A stretch of 64,000 nucleotides of DNA, from the NCBI GenBank assembly GCA_000752675.2, contig LM994625.1, positions 529,011-593,010 on the forward strand, in the 5' to 3' direction. Position 1 is the first letter of the stretch, and each line of letters begins with the position of its first letter. Under the pieces are notes generated by a model, which made no database searches, was not told where the DNA came from, and was given only the letters and a program-made list of their open reading frames with translations. The position numbers and the translations under genes were made by a program. Source of the stretch: a bacterium OL-1 (GTDB lineage: Bacteria > Actinomycetota > Coriobacteriia > Coriobacteriales > Atopobiaceae). Below, in pieces: positions 34,616 through 44,400 of this stretch.

Positions 34616-34665
34616 CCGAATGTGTGGCGAGCCGATACACATTCGGGGCACGAACGTGTATCGGC
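34616..34665. promoter_or_regulatory. Mutually exclusive hairpins between mfd and the SGNH-MazG gene
   Basis: Two perfect 10-bp stems share bases: CCGAATGTGT/ACACATTCGG (34616-34625 with 34637-34646) and GCCGATACAC/GTGTATCGGC (34631-34640 with 34656-34665). They overlap at 34637-34640, so only one can form. A related half-repeat (ACGTGTGGCGG) lies further toward mfd at about 34693. The 231-base gap (34534-34765) otherwise shows nothing recognisable. An attenuator or tandem operator array is possible. Confidence 0.5.
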
Positions 34666-34765
34666 CTGCGCGGGATACAGCTTCGGGCCCAAACGTGTGG
34701 CGGCACGCCGGCCCGCAGCGCTGCCGCCCACCGCCACCCGGCGCAAGCCGGCGCCAAGCCCCGCC

Positions 34766-37700
34766 CTACTCGTCGTCCGTCTCGTCTCCGCCGCCAATCT
34801 CCTCCAGCACGCCAAGCGCGGCAGGCATGACCTCCTCCTGCTTTGCGCGGAAGGGATACGCCAGCTTGTGCGTCTTGGGGTAGACCAGGGCCCCACGCTC
34901 CTTGAGCTTGAGCGCCGTCTTTCTCGGCACATCAATCCCCTGGTAGACCAGGCGCCCGTTGGTAAGCGAGACGGACGTGCAGCCCAGGCGCTGCGCGCGG
35001 ATGCGAATGCGCGCCCGGTCAAGGAGGTTGCGACCGGCAAGCGGCAGCGCACCGTGGCTCTCCTCGAGGTCGCGCTGGAGCGCATCCACGTCGGAAAGCT
35101 CGGTAGCCGCGGCAAGCCTGCGGTATGCAAGCACGCGCTGGTCCACCTCGGGCATGTACTCCTCGGCAAGGTAGAAGTCGGCCGAGAGGTTGATGGTGAC
35201 CTCAGGCACCTCCACCTCGGCGGTCTCACCACGAGCCTCGGCCACGGCCTCGCCCAGCATCTGGGTGAAGAGGTCAAAGCCCACGCTGGAGAGGTTGCCG
35301 TGCTGCTCGGCGCCCATGAGCGAGCCCGCGCCTCGAATCTCGAGGTCACGCATGGCAATGCGCATGCCGCTGCCCAGGTCCTGGTACTCGTTGATGGCAG
35401 TGAGGCGGTCGGTTGCCTCGGGGGTGAGCGGCGCCGTGGAGGGGAACATGAAGTACGCGTACGCCTGCGTGCGCCCGCGCCCCACGCGACCCTTGAGCTG
35501 ATAGAGCTGGGCCAGGCCCAGACGCTGCGAGTCCTCGATGATCAGCGTGTTGGTACGTGGGTTGTCGATACCGCTCTCGATAATGGTGGTGGCCACCAGA
35601 ACGTCGATCTCGTGCTCCTGGAAGCGCAGCATCACGTCCTCGACCTCGCGGGCGCTCATCTTGCCGTGCGCCACGCCCACGCGCGCCTCGGGCGCCGCCT
35701 CCATCACGCGCGCCACGGCGTCGTCGATGGTGGTCACGCGGTTGCTCACGTAGTAGACCTGCCCCTTGCGCTCAAGCTCGTTGCGGATGGCGGCCGAAAC
35801 CAGGTCCGGGTCCCACTCCCCCACGTGCACCTTCACGGGCAGGCGTCCCGGCGGAGGCGTCATGATGAGGCTCATGTCGCGCACGCCGCTCATGGCCATC
35901 TGCATGGTGCGCGGGATGGGCGTGGCCGAGAGCGTGAGCACGTCGACCTGCTCGCGCATATTCTTGAGCTGCTCCTTGTGCTGCACGCCAAAGCGCTGCT
36001 CCTCGTCGATGATAACGAGCCCCAGGTCATGCGGGTTGACGTCTGCCGAGAGGAGCCGGTGCGTGCCAATGAGCACGTTCACCGTGCCTGCGGCAAACCC
36101 CTCAAGCGCCTGCCGCTGCTGGGCCGGCGTCACAAAGCGCGAGAGCACACGAACGTCCAGTTCAAAGGGCGAGAAGCGCGCAAAGAACGTCTCGAAATGC
36201 TGCTCGGCCAGAATGGTGGTGGGGCACAGCGCCATGACCTGCTTGCCGTCCTGGCAGCACTTGAACGCCGCGCGCAGGGCAACCTCGGTCTTGCCAAAGC
36301 CCACGTCGCCGCAGAGCAGCCGGTCCATGGGCTTTCTCGCCTCCATGTCGGCCTTGATGTCCGCCACGGCCGAGGCCTGGTCGGGCGTGAGGCCATAGGG
36401 GAAGCTCGACTCCATGTCCAGCTGGGCGGGGGTGTCCGGCGAGAAGGCGTAGCCTGTCACCGAGGCGCGGCGCGTGTAGAGGTCCACCAGGTCAAACGCC
36501 AGCTTCTTGGCGGAGCGCCGTGCCTTGCCCGTGGCGCGCGACCAGTCCGCCGTGTTGAGGCGCGTGAGGCGCGGGGAGGAGCCGTCTGGCCCCACGTAGC
36601 GCGTGATGCGGTCGACCTGCTCAAGCGGCACGTAGAGCTTGTCGCCGCCGGCGTACTCCAAGAGGAAGTAGTCGCGCATGCGCCCGGCAACCTCCTGGCG
36701 TACGATCTGCGAGAAGAGCGCGATGCCGTGCGTGGCATGAACCACGTAGTCTCCGGGCTTGAACGGGAAGGTCACGCTTGTGGGGTCCACGCGCTTGGCG
36801 CGACGGCGGTTGCGCGCCGTGCGCGGCGTGAGGTCAGAGATCGAGAGCACGCCCAAGTGCGCCGAAGGCACCACGATGCCCGCGGGCACCGGGGCGTCCG
36901 TGAACGTCACGGAGCCGCGACACAGGGGCGTAATGGCACCGTTGGCGTCTGCCGAGGTAACGGGCACGGCGTTTTCGGCTGCCGAGCCAAGCGACTCCGC
37001 AAAGGGGATGTGCTCGTCGGTAAGCCGCAGCTCAAGCGACTCGCGGGCACCGCGGTCCGGCGCGGCAAACACCACGCTCACGTTATCGTTTACAAGCTGG
37101 CGCACAACCCCAATGAGCTTGGTGTCTGCACCTGCCACGTTGGGCTGGCGCACCTTGAGCTCCGCCGTCACCGAGCCGCCCACCCGAAGTATCGACGAGA
37201 GGGACAGGCGCTGCTGGCGACCAAAGTCCATCTCGCGCGGGCTGGTGTAGAGTCCCTCCGTCGAGACGTGCGCCGAGGACGCGGAGGCCAAGATGTCATC
37301 CATGGCGCGCTGGCAGTCATCGAAGAGCGCGCGAGGCTCGGCAAGAACCACAAGGGCGTCCTTCGAGATGTGCTCGATGGGGCTGGCCGAGCCGCCATAG
37401 AGCGCCGGGAGGTACTTCTCGAGCGCAGGCTGAGCAGAGCGCGCCTGAATGGCCTCGAGGTCGGCCGCAACCTTGGCATCGTTCTGCGCGCGGTTGTAGA
37501 GAGCCTTCTCCGCACGGGTGATGGTCTCGTTGGTGAAGGCCATCTCGCGGCAGGGCACAACGTCAACGGTGTCCAGCTCGCCGATGGTCTGACCCGTGGA
37601 GGGAACCATGCGGCGTACGCGGTCAATCTCGTCACCAAAGAACTCGATGCGCACCGGGGACGTTGCCTGCGCAGGAAAGACGTCAACGGAGTCTCCGTGC

Positions 37701-38236
37701 ACGTGGAAGGTGCCGGGCGCCGCCACGTCCTCGGCATCTCCCACGTCTGTGTAGCCCATGCCCACCAGCAGCGGCGCCACGTCCTCAAAGGGGACCTCGT
37801 CGCCAACGGAGAACGTGCTTGAGGCAAAGTACCCAGAGCCCGCCGGCGGCACGCGACGCAAGAGCGCTGGGGCAGACGCCACCACGACGCACTTCTCGCC
37901 CGCGGCCAGCCGGGCAATCGCACGGCAGCGTGTACCAATCACGGCATCATCCGCGGCAGCCTCGGCCCACGGATGGTCGCGGCGCATGGGGTAGCGCGCA
38001 ACAACGTCCTGGCCAAGCCATGCGGCGAGCGCGCGAGCAGTGCGGTCCGCCGCCTCCTCACCCGAGACAACAACAAGGCAGGGGCGCGGATCGCGAGCCC
38101 AGATGGCCGCAATCATCAGCGGGCGGGCACTCTGTCCCACGGCGAGGGATGCGTCGTTGCCGCAGCCCAGCTCATGGAGAAGCGGCACAAGCTCCGGGGC
38201 GGAGAGCAGCTGGCGAGAGACCCTGTTAATGAACAT
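34766..38236 (-). CDS. mfd: Transcription-repair coupling factor
   Basis: A 1156-residue ATP-dependent translocase that displaces RNA polymerase stalled at lesions and recruits UvrA. The N-terminal UvrB-like domains span about 1-330, and the RNA polymerase-interacting domain about 480-560 (FPFKPGDYVVHATHGIALF). The RecG-like motor follows: Walker A MDRLLCGDVGFGKTEVALRA, IDEEQRFGVQHKE (DEEQ box), LTLSATPIPRTMQMA, and the TRG-type segment GRVGRGRTQAYAYF with the following RDLEIRGAGSLMGAEQHGN. Length is normal. Transcribed alone or with the SGNH-MazG gene 231 bases downstream. Confidence 0.95.
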   Translation of the reverse strand: MFINRVSRQLLSAPELVPLLHELGCGNDASLAVGQSARPLMIAAIWARDPRPCLVVVSGEEAADRTARALAAWLGQDVVARYPMRRDHPWAEAAADDAVIGTRCRAIARLAAGEKCVVVASAPALLRRVPPAGSGYFASSTFSVGDEVPFEDVAPLLVGMGYTDVGDAEDVAAPGTFHVHGDSVDVFPAQATSPVRIEFFGDEIDRVRRMVPSTGQTIGELDTVDVVPCREMAFTNETITRAEKALYNRAQNDAKVAADLEAIQARSAQPALEKYLPALYGGSASPIEHISKDALVVLAEPRALFDDCQRAMDDILASASSAHVSTEGLYTSPREMDFGRQQRLSLSSILRVGGSVTAELKVRQPNVAGADTKLIGVVRQLVNDNVSVVFAAPDRGARESLELRLTDEHIPFAESLGSAAENAVPVTSADANGAITPLCRGSVTFTDAPVPAGIVVPSAHLGVLSISDLTPRTARNRRRAKRVDPTSVTFPFKPGDYVVHATHGIALFSQIVRQEVAGRMRDYFLLEYAGGDKLYVPLEQVDRITRYVGPDGSSPRLTRLNTADWSRATGKARRSAKKLAFDLVDLYTRRASVTGYAFSPDTPAQLDMESSFPYGLTPDQASAVADIKADMEARKPMDRLLCGDVGFGKTEVALRAAFKCCQDGKQVMALCPTTILAEQHFETFFARFSPFELDVRVLSRFVTPAQQRQALEGFAAGTVNVLIGTHRLLSADVNPHDLGLVIIDEEQRFGVQHKEQLKNMREQVDVLTLSATPIPRTMQMAMSGVRDMSLIMTPPPGRLPVKVHVGEWDPDLVSAAIRNELERKGQVYYVSNRVTTIDDAVARVMEAAPEARVGVAHGKMSAREVEDVMLRFQEHEIDVLVATTIIESGIDNPRTNTLIIEDSQRLGLAQLYQLKGRVGRGRTQAYAYFMFPSTAPLTPEATDRLTAINEYQDLGSGMRIAMRDLEIRGAGSLMGAEQHGNLSSVGFDLFTQMLGEAVAEARGETAEVEVPEVTINLSADFYLAEEYMPEVDQRVLAYRRLAAATELSDVDALQRDLEESHGALPLAGRNLLDRARIRIRAQRLGCTSVSLTNGRLVYQGIDVPRKTALKLKERGALVYPKTHKLAYPFRAKQEEVMPAALGVLEEIGGGDETDDE

Positions 38237-38396
38237 GGAGGCGGCTCCTTGGGAGGCATCTCATGGCAGCCGGGCGTACGGTCTGCCAAAGAACACGCAA
38301 AGCGGCCCGCACGGCAGGCGCGCGGGCTCGCATGTTGACTGTTTTTCTCAGCGATTGTAGCAGGTGACGGGACCAGGGTCGAAGCGTCCTCGCAAA

Positions 38397-38425
38397 TGAG
38401 ACAAAGGGACTGTCCCTTTGTCTCA
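38397..38425 (-). terminator. Terminator of the choline-activation gene pair
   Basis: A 29-base perfect inverted repeat, TGAGACAAAGGGAC with its complement around a single central base, 15 bases past the transporter stop; in the transcript it is followed by a short T-containing stretch. As a hairpin it would open a small loop at the centre. Confidence 0.65.
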
Positions 38426-38439
38426 CGGCCAGCGCGGGC

Positions 38440-39384
38440 CTACGCAGCAGACTTCTCCCCGTGTCCAAAGAGGGTCTTCACGTCTGTCGCCGCCGTGATG
38501 GCGCCAAGGATGATGACAACGGCGCACACCACGCCACGGACGTCGGGCATCGTGCCCAGAAGCAGAAGCGAGAAGGGAATGGCCCAGGCAGAGTACGTAA
38601 TGTTGAGCGCCATGGCGCGCGAGGCGCCAAGGGTGGCGATTGCCTTGTAGTAGAGCAGGTACGACACCGTGCCCGAGAGCGCCGCAAGCGCAATAGTTGA
38701 CATGGCGCTCGAGGTGAGAGCCACGATGGCGCTTGGCCAGCCACCGAGGAGCGGCAGGATGACCAACGCGTACGTAAGGGCAGAGGTGGTCTGGCGTATC
38801 TGCATGGCGCACTCGTCGTCCACGCTCGCGTTGCGCAGGCCCCAGTCGATCACCACGGCCTCGGTGCCCCAGCCAAGAACGCACACCAGAGCGCCAATGA
38901 TGCCCACGGTCCAGCTTCCAGGCACGCCATCGACGGGCGTCCAGCCCAGCACGGCAACCGCAACCAGGCACGCAGCAAGTCCTGCCCACTGGTAGGGCCG
39001 CATGCGCTCCTTCAAGACTACAGTCGCGAGCGCGGCGCCATAGGCTGGGAAGAAGGCCGAGATGGCCGCCGTGTAGGCAGGGCCAATGTTGTTAATGGCA
39101 ACCACGTAGCCCGTCATGCCAATGGGACCTCCAATGAGGGCTGCCCCCACGATGACCAGGCCGCTCTTGCTGCGAAGCGTGCGCCAGGTCTCACCCAGCT
39201 TGCGGCGAATTCCCATGTAGGCAAACGAGAAGACCGCCGAGCTCGCGTCGTGCAGGAAGGTGCTCGTGAAGGCGGCGAGCGCGATTGCCTGCGGCGTGGC
39301 GGCAAAGGCTGGGTTGGCCAGCGCGATGCCGAGTATTACGGTGTCAAGCGCCCAGGTAAGCGCAGCGCCAAAGCCATACGGCAT
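38440..39384 (-). CDS. EamA family transporter, LicB-like (choline uptake candidate)
   Basis: A 314-residue membrane protein with ten predicted hydrophobic segments in two EamA halves (for example GGPIGMTGYVVAINNIGPAY and SGTVSYLLYYKAIATLGASR). Pneumococcal LicB, the choline transporter, belongs to this family and shows the same PIGMTGYVVAIN-type segment. It lies 23 bases after the gene encoding the LicC-LicA fusion, so choline import followed by activation is the likely job (inference from context). A strong ribosome site for it lies in GAGAGGGGAC. Confidence 0.8.
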   Translation of the reverse strand: MPYGFGAALTWALDTVILGIALANPAFAATPQAIALAAFTSTFLHDASSAVFSFAYMGIRRKLGETWRTLRSKSGLVIVGAALIGGPIGMTGYVVAINNIGPAYTAAISAFFPAYGAALATVVLKERMRPYQWAGLAACLVAVAVLGWTPVDGVPGSWTVGIIGALVCVLGWGTEAVVIDWGLRNASVDDECAMQIRQTTSALTYALVILPLLGGWPSAIVALTSSAMSTIALAALSGTVSYLLYYKAIATLGASRAMALNITYSAWAIPFSLLLLGTMPDVRGVVCAVVIILGAITAATDVKTLFGHGEKSAA

Positions 39385-39407
39385 GATTGTCCCCTCTCAA
39401 CAGCCTG

Positions 39408-41177
39408 TTAGGCAGCTATGGTGTCGTTCTTCTCGTACCACGAGAGAACCTTGTCAACATATGTGACGGCGTAGCTCTTGTAGATGTCGAGCCACTCGCC
39501 CACGCCCGCCCCCTCGGCATCCTTCTCGAGCGCCCAGACGTACCAGCACCAACCGCCGAGCACCACGCGTGCCCAGAAGTGGCGCCGCTCGACCGGGGTC
39601 GCCGCTCGCCCAAAGTAGGCGTCAATGGCGGCGTTGGCCTGCTCCTCGTTGTACTGGGAGCAGATGATGAAGGTCGCCGTGTCGTTGCCAGGGTCTCCCA
39701 TGCCGGCAAACTCCCAGTCGATCACGCTCATCGAGCCGTCCTCGCCAATGAGGAAGTTGAGCGGCAGGTAGTCGTTGTGGCAGAAGCAGGCAGAGAAGCC
39801 CTCGTCAGCGGTGCAGTACTCGTTGAGGTGGGTGACCTTCTCGCACAGCTCGTCGTACCCGGGAATGTTGATGTTCCCGTGGCTCTTGAGCAGGCGTTCG
39901 TAGCCCAGACCGTCCCGATAGAAGTCAAACGTCGCGTCAATGCGCGCACCAGACTCGTGGAAGGTGCGGGCAAGCTGCATGGCGCGAGCAACCTCGCTCG
40001 AGTCGAGCGGATCCACGTTCTTTGCATTGGGCACAAAGTGCGAGATCTTCCAGCCCTTCTCGGCGTCCTCGTAGACGAAGGTGCGGTCGATGCCCAGCTC
40101 GTGGGCAACGGTGTCTGCGTCCTTCTCGGCAGCGCGGTTGATGAACTTCTCGGTGCCCACACCGGGATGGCGATAGACGTATTCCTCCGCCCCCACGGCA
40201 AAGTGGAAGGTAAGGTTGGTAAGGCCGTTCTTGATGGGGTAGAAGCCGTGGAGCTGCGTGCGCTCGCAGCCCAGGACATCCACGATGTTGTCGAGGGCGG
40301 GGCACTCGACCTTGGTAAGGAAGCTGGGGTCAAACTCCATCAGCTCGTCCACGGAGTCAAACTCCAGCACCTGCCCCGCGGGGTAGCGACGTATGTCCAT
40401 CGAGAGGCAGTCGGGATTGCGCGCAAATATGGTCTCCCAGAGCTCATCGGCGTACTTCTCCTCGTAGAACGGGCTGCGCACGATGCTCTCGAGAATGCGC
40501 ACGAAGGTGTTGGAGAAGGCCCGGTCAAAGTACACGTGGCCGAGCATTGCCCACGCATCCTTGCCGCCAACCGTCACGGAGGTGATGCGGTCATTCTCGT
40601 CCACGCCCAGGCACCACTCGTCCGTGGAGCCGTCCATGTAGACGGCGGAATAGTAGGCGCGGTAGACGTAGGTCTCGAAGGGATTCTGGGCAAAGTAGTC
40701 ATCCGAGGAGCAGATGTAGGTGTTCCTCAGCTGGTCACGAACAAGCCAGAGCGTCCAGTTGTTATTCCGTTCAGCATAGAGGTCGTTGGTCACCAGGCGA
40801 ACGCCGTACTTCTCGGCAAGGTAGGCGAACTCGTCTGCGCGATAGCCAACAACAACGGTGATGTCTGTGACCCCCGCCTCGTGGAGCTGGCGAATCTGGC
40901 GCTCAATGAGGACCTCGCCGCGTACGCTCGTGAGCCCCTTGGGTCGCCAGTACGAGACGGGCACAAAGCGAGACGAGAGGCCAGCGGCCATGATGACCGC
41001 GTTCTCTACGCGATAGGGCTCCAGCGCCTTGCGGCCAAGCTCGGTGATGGCGGTACCTGACACAAGCCCCATGCTGCGAAGCTCATCCAGTTCCGGAGAG
41101 GCAGCCTGAGCGCGGGCATCGTCCGGGGAGGTGGCAAGCGTGCTAAGGACGTCGAACTCTTTGCGCGTGAGTGCCAT
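39408..41177 (-). CDS. HTH-LicC-LicA fusion: phosphocholine cytidylyltransferase and choline kinase
   Basis: A 589-residue bifunctional protein. Residues 1-60 look like a small winged-helix domain (LTRKEFDVLSTLATSPDDAR). Residues about 60-290 are a nucleotidyltransferase with VIMAAGLSSRFVPVSYWRPK (LicC-type CTP site). Residues about 295-589 are a choline/ethanolamine kinase: CFCHNDYLPLNFLI is the catalytic HxD-type loop and MSVIDWEFAGMGDPGND the metal site. It should make phosphocholine and CDP-choline, the donor for decorating cell-surface polymers. No licD-type transferase is in the window. The start at 41177 follows AAAGGAT. Confidence 0.88.
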   Translation of the reverse strand: MALTRKEFDVLSTLATSPDDARAQAASPELDELRSMGLVSGTAITELGRKALEPYRVENAVIMAAGLSSRFVPVSYWRPKGLTSVRGEVLIERQIRQLHEAGVTDITVVVGYRADEFAYLAEKYGVRLVTNDLYAERNNNWTLWLVRDQLRNTYICSSDDYFAQNPFETYVYRAYYSAVYMDGSTDEWCLGVDENDRITSVTVGGKDAWAMLGHVYFDRAFSNTFVRILESIVRSPFYEEKYADELWETIFARNPDCLSMDIRRYPAGQVLEFDSVDELMEFDPSFLTKVECPALDNIVDVLGCERTQLHGFYPIKNGLTNLTFHFAVGAEEYVYRHPGVGTEKFINRAAEKDADTVAHELGIDRTFVYEDAEKGWKISHFVPNAKNVDPLDSSEVARAMQLARTFHESGARIDATFDFYRDGLGYERLLKSHGNINIPGYDELCEKVTHLNEYCTADEGFSACFCHNDYLPLNFLIGEDGSMSVIDWEFAGMGDPGNDTATFIICSQYNEEQANAAIDAYFGRAATPVERRHFWARVVLGGWCWYVWALEKDAEGAGVGEWLDIYKSYAVTYVDKVLSWYEKNDTIAA

Positions 41178-41348
41178 GGCAGATCCTTTGGACAAAGATA
41201 AGGTTCATGTAAAGGACGTTGCCAATCATAACTGAACGCTTACAAATGATTTTGGGATTTCTTAACGTTGTTGATAATTTACGTAAGCGACACGGCCCCA
41301 CGACCCTCGTCGATATCGGAAAGCGTCGCAACAGAAAGCGCAAAGGAC

Positions 41349-41431
41349 CGGAGAATAGCTCCCTTTCTTAAGCGCGATAGTCGCGACCTGCGCAAACACA
41401 ACGGCCCATTAAGAAAAAGAGCTATTCTCCG
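41349..41431. repeat. Long inverted repeat downstream of the GH13-GH77 gene
   Basis: A 13-bp perfect stem CGGAGAATAGCTC / GAGCTATTCTCCG (41349-41361 with 41419-41431) extends inward by another ten positions (CCTTTCTTAA versus TTAAGAAAAA) with two mismatches, around a 37-base loop that contains the palindrome GTCGCGAC. It sits 7 bases past the GH13-GH77 stop and may terminate that transcript or mark a small mobile repeat. The rest of the 41178-41437 gap is AT-rich and should hold the promoter of the LicC-LicA gene. Confidence 0.55.
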
Positions 41432-41437
41432 AAGCCC

Positions 41438-44400
41438 TTACCCCTCGACTGCCCTTCCGGACTCATCGGCAAGCTCGCGAAGCCAGGCGGCCGCAGCCTC
41501 AACGTCTGCCGCATCCGCCTGCCACGTCCAGTTGCCCTCGGCGACGCCGGGCACGTTCATGCGCGCATCGTTGCCCAGGAGCAGCACGTCTTGCAGCGGC
41601 ATGATCACCACGTCATTCTCCACGCCAGCGGTACGACGCTCGATGTCACGCGCAAGCTCGACGGCCTTCTCGGCATCGCCGTCCGCAAAGCTGCGAGCAC
41701 ACCAGCCCACAAGGGTCTCAGTGTCGTGCGTGCCCGTATAGACCACAGAACCCCTGTTGGGCGTGAACTCGTTGCGTACGTCCTGGTCGGCAAACTGCAC
41801 GATGCTCATGCCGGGCACGCCCGTCTCGGCAATAAGGGCGCGCACTGCCGGTGTGACGTTGCCCAGGTCCTCGGCAATGAGTGGCAGCCCGCCAAAGAGC
41901 TTGTTGGCCGCACGGAAGAGGTTGGCGCCTGGGCCAAAGGCGTACGCGCCCTCGGTTGCCGGCTTGCCGGCCTCAATCTCGTAGTACGAGGAGAACCCAA
42001 TGAAGCGGTCAAGCCGCACATAGTCATAGAGCTTGAACGCGCGGTCAAGCCTGCGAAGCCACCAGTCGTAGCCGTCAGAGCGCAGGACGTCCCAATCGTA
42101 GGTGGGGTTGCCCCAGAGCTGCCCTTCGGCGGAGAGCTGGTCGGCAGGGGCGCCGGCCTGCATGGCCGCATGCCCGTCCCCATCCAGGTCAAAGATGTCC
42201 GGCTCGCTCCACACGTCCGCGGAGTCCGCCGAGACGTACATGGGCATGTCGCCCACGATGCGCACGCCACGCTCGTTGGCGTAAGCGCGAAGCTCGTTCC
42301 ACTCCTGCTGGAACTCAAACTGCAGCTTGCGCGCCGTCTCGATGCCCGGCGCCAGTTCGGGGTCATCCGCAAGGCGCGGCGAATAGCTGCGATACTGCTC
42401 TGGCCAAGCCTGCCAGGGTGCGCCGTCGAACTTGTCCTTCAGCGCACAGAACGTGGCATAGGGCGTGAGCCAGTAGTCGTTATCGTCGCAGAACTCGGCG
42501 AAGTGGCCGTCGCCAAAGAGCGTGTCGTCGGCGAGAACCTCCTCGGGATCTCGCTCGAGAAGGGCAACGTTGCCTGCATTGGCGGCCAGGCCGGCATAGG
42601 GCGAACCAAACTCGTCCGTGGGGTTCACGGGAAGCACCTGCCAGTAGCGCTGGCCGCAGCTGGCCAGCCAGTCCACGAAGCGCTTGGCCGGCGCCCCCAG
42701 CGTTCCCGGCTTGCCGTTGTCGGGCACCGAGGTCACGTGGCACAACACGCCCATGCCGCGCTCGAGCGGCTTCTGGAGTCGCTCGTGCCTATGGAAGTGC
42801 AGCACCGCCGTACCCAGCGGCCAGAGGAAGACCTCCGCCTGGCCCTGCGATACCTTGGGGTCGCGGCCGGAGACAACATCCGAGACCTCCATGCCGCTCT
42901 CGATGGGAATCCGCACAGTGTGTGAGTTGTTCAGGCTGGCGTTGACCAGCACGCACACGCAGTCGCTCTTGGTTCGGCTCCTGCGCCAGAACCCAAACAC
43001 GTCATCGCCCACCGCAAACGGGTTGAACCTGCCGTCCACCAGCACGTCGAGCGTCTTGCGCACGGCAATGGCGTTGCGGTAGATGTCAAAGCAGTCCTTG
43101 TCACCGCCGCCCCAGGGGTAGGCCGCGCGGTTGTAGGGGTCGCGGAAGCCCTCCATGCCGCGCTCGTCCCCGTAGTAGATGCAGGGGACGCCGGGCAGGG
43201 TCATCTGCAGCAACGTAATTGCCCACAGGCGGCTCTTGGCCAGGTTACGCTGACCGGGGTCAAGGCGATACGACGCACGCTCGGACTCGGAGAGCGTGTC
43301 GGGGTTGGGCGCGCCGCCCAGTGTCGTGAAGAGGCGCTCGCGATCGTGGCTGCCCAGGAGGTTGAGCTCGCTGTAGAGCGCCTGGCCAGGGTAGTTCTCG
43401 CCCAGCTGCTCCAGGCGCCTCGTGAGCTCCTGCGCGCCAATCTCGTTGCGCATGAAGGCGAGAAGTCCCTCGCGCAGCGGGTAGTTCATGGTGCCGTCAA
43501 GCTCCGAGCCCTCAAAGTACTGGCGCAGCGAGCCGTAGGCCGTCTTGTTGCTGGCGTCCTCCCACACCTCGCCAATGAGAAGGCCGTCGGGCTTCTCAGC
43601 GAGAACCGCATGCTTGATGTCCGCGATGAAGCTGTCGGGCAGCTCGTCTGCAACGTCCAGGCGCCAGCCGCGTGCGCCATCGCGCAGCCACCGGCGCACC
43701 ACGCCCTCGCGACCGCAAATGAACTCGTGGTAGGAGGGGTCGTTCTCGTTGATGGCGGGAAGGTCGTCCACGCCCCACCAGCTGTCGTAAGTCCCGTCAT
43801 CGTGGAATGTGTACCACGAGCGATAGACCGAATCGGTGCTCTGGTACGCGCCCACGGAGTCTGGGTAGTTCCCGTACTTGTTGAAGTAGCGAGAATCGCA
43901 GCCGGTATGGTTGAAGACGCCGTCCAGGATCACCGAGATGCCCATCTCCTCGGCGTCCACGCACAGGCGGCGGAAGCTCTCTTCGTCGCCAAGCATGGGG
44001 TCGATGGCCATGTAGTCACCGGTGTCGTAGCGATGGTTGCTTGCGGCCTCAAATATGGGATTGAGGTAGATCACCGTCACGCCCAGATCCTTGAGGTAAC
44101 GCAGCTTCTCGCGAACGCCCTCGAGGGTTCCGCCATAGAAGTCCCAGCGCTTGATGCGGCCGTTCTCGTCCTTGTCGTAGGCAGGAGGCGTGGACCAATC
44201 GTCGACCACGGCACGACCTGGGCCGGCGATGTGCGGGCGCTCCATGGCAACGTCGGCCCTTCGGCGCCAGTCCTCCCCGCGGGCAAAACGGTCGGGAAAG
44301 ACCTGGTACACAATACCGCCGCGATACCAGTTAGGCTGGATGGCGCGCTGCTTGTAGACGGTTATCTGGAACGACGGGGGGTCGCCGTAGGCAAACGCGC

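Noticed and set aside
34622..37822. A 1066-codon open frame on the plus strand
   Set aside because: It lies wholly antisense to mfd, which has every family motif; long antisense frames are expected in high-GC codon usage.
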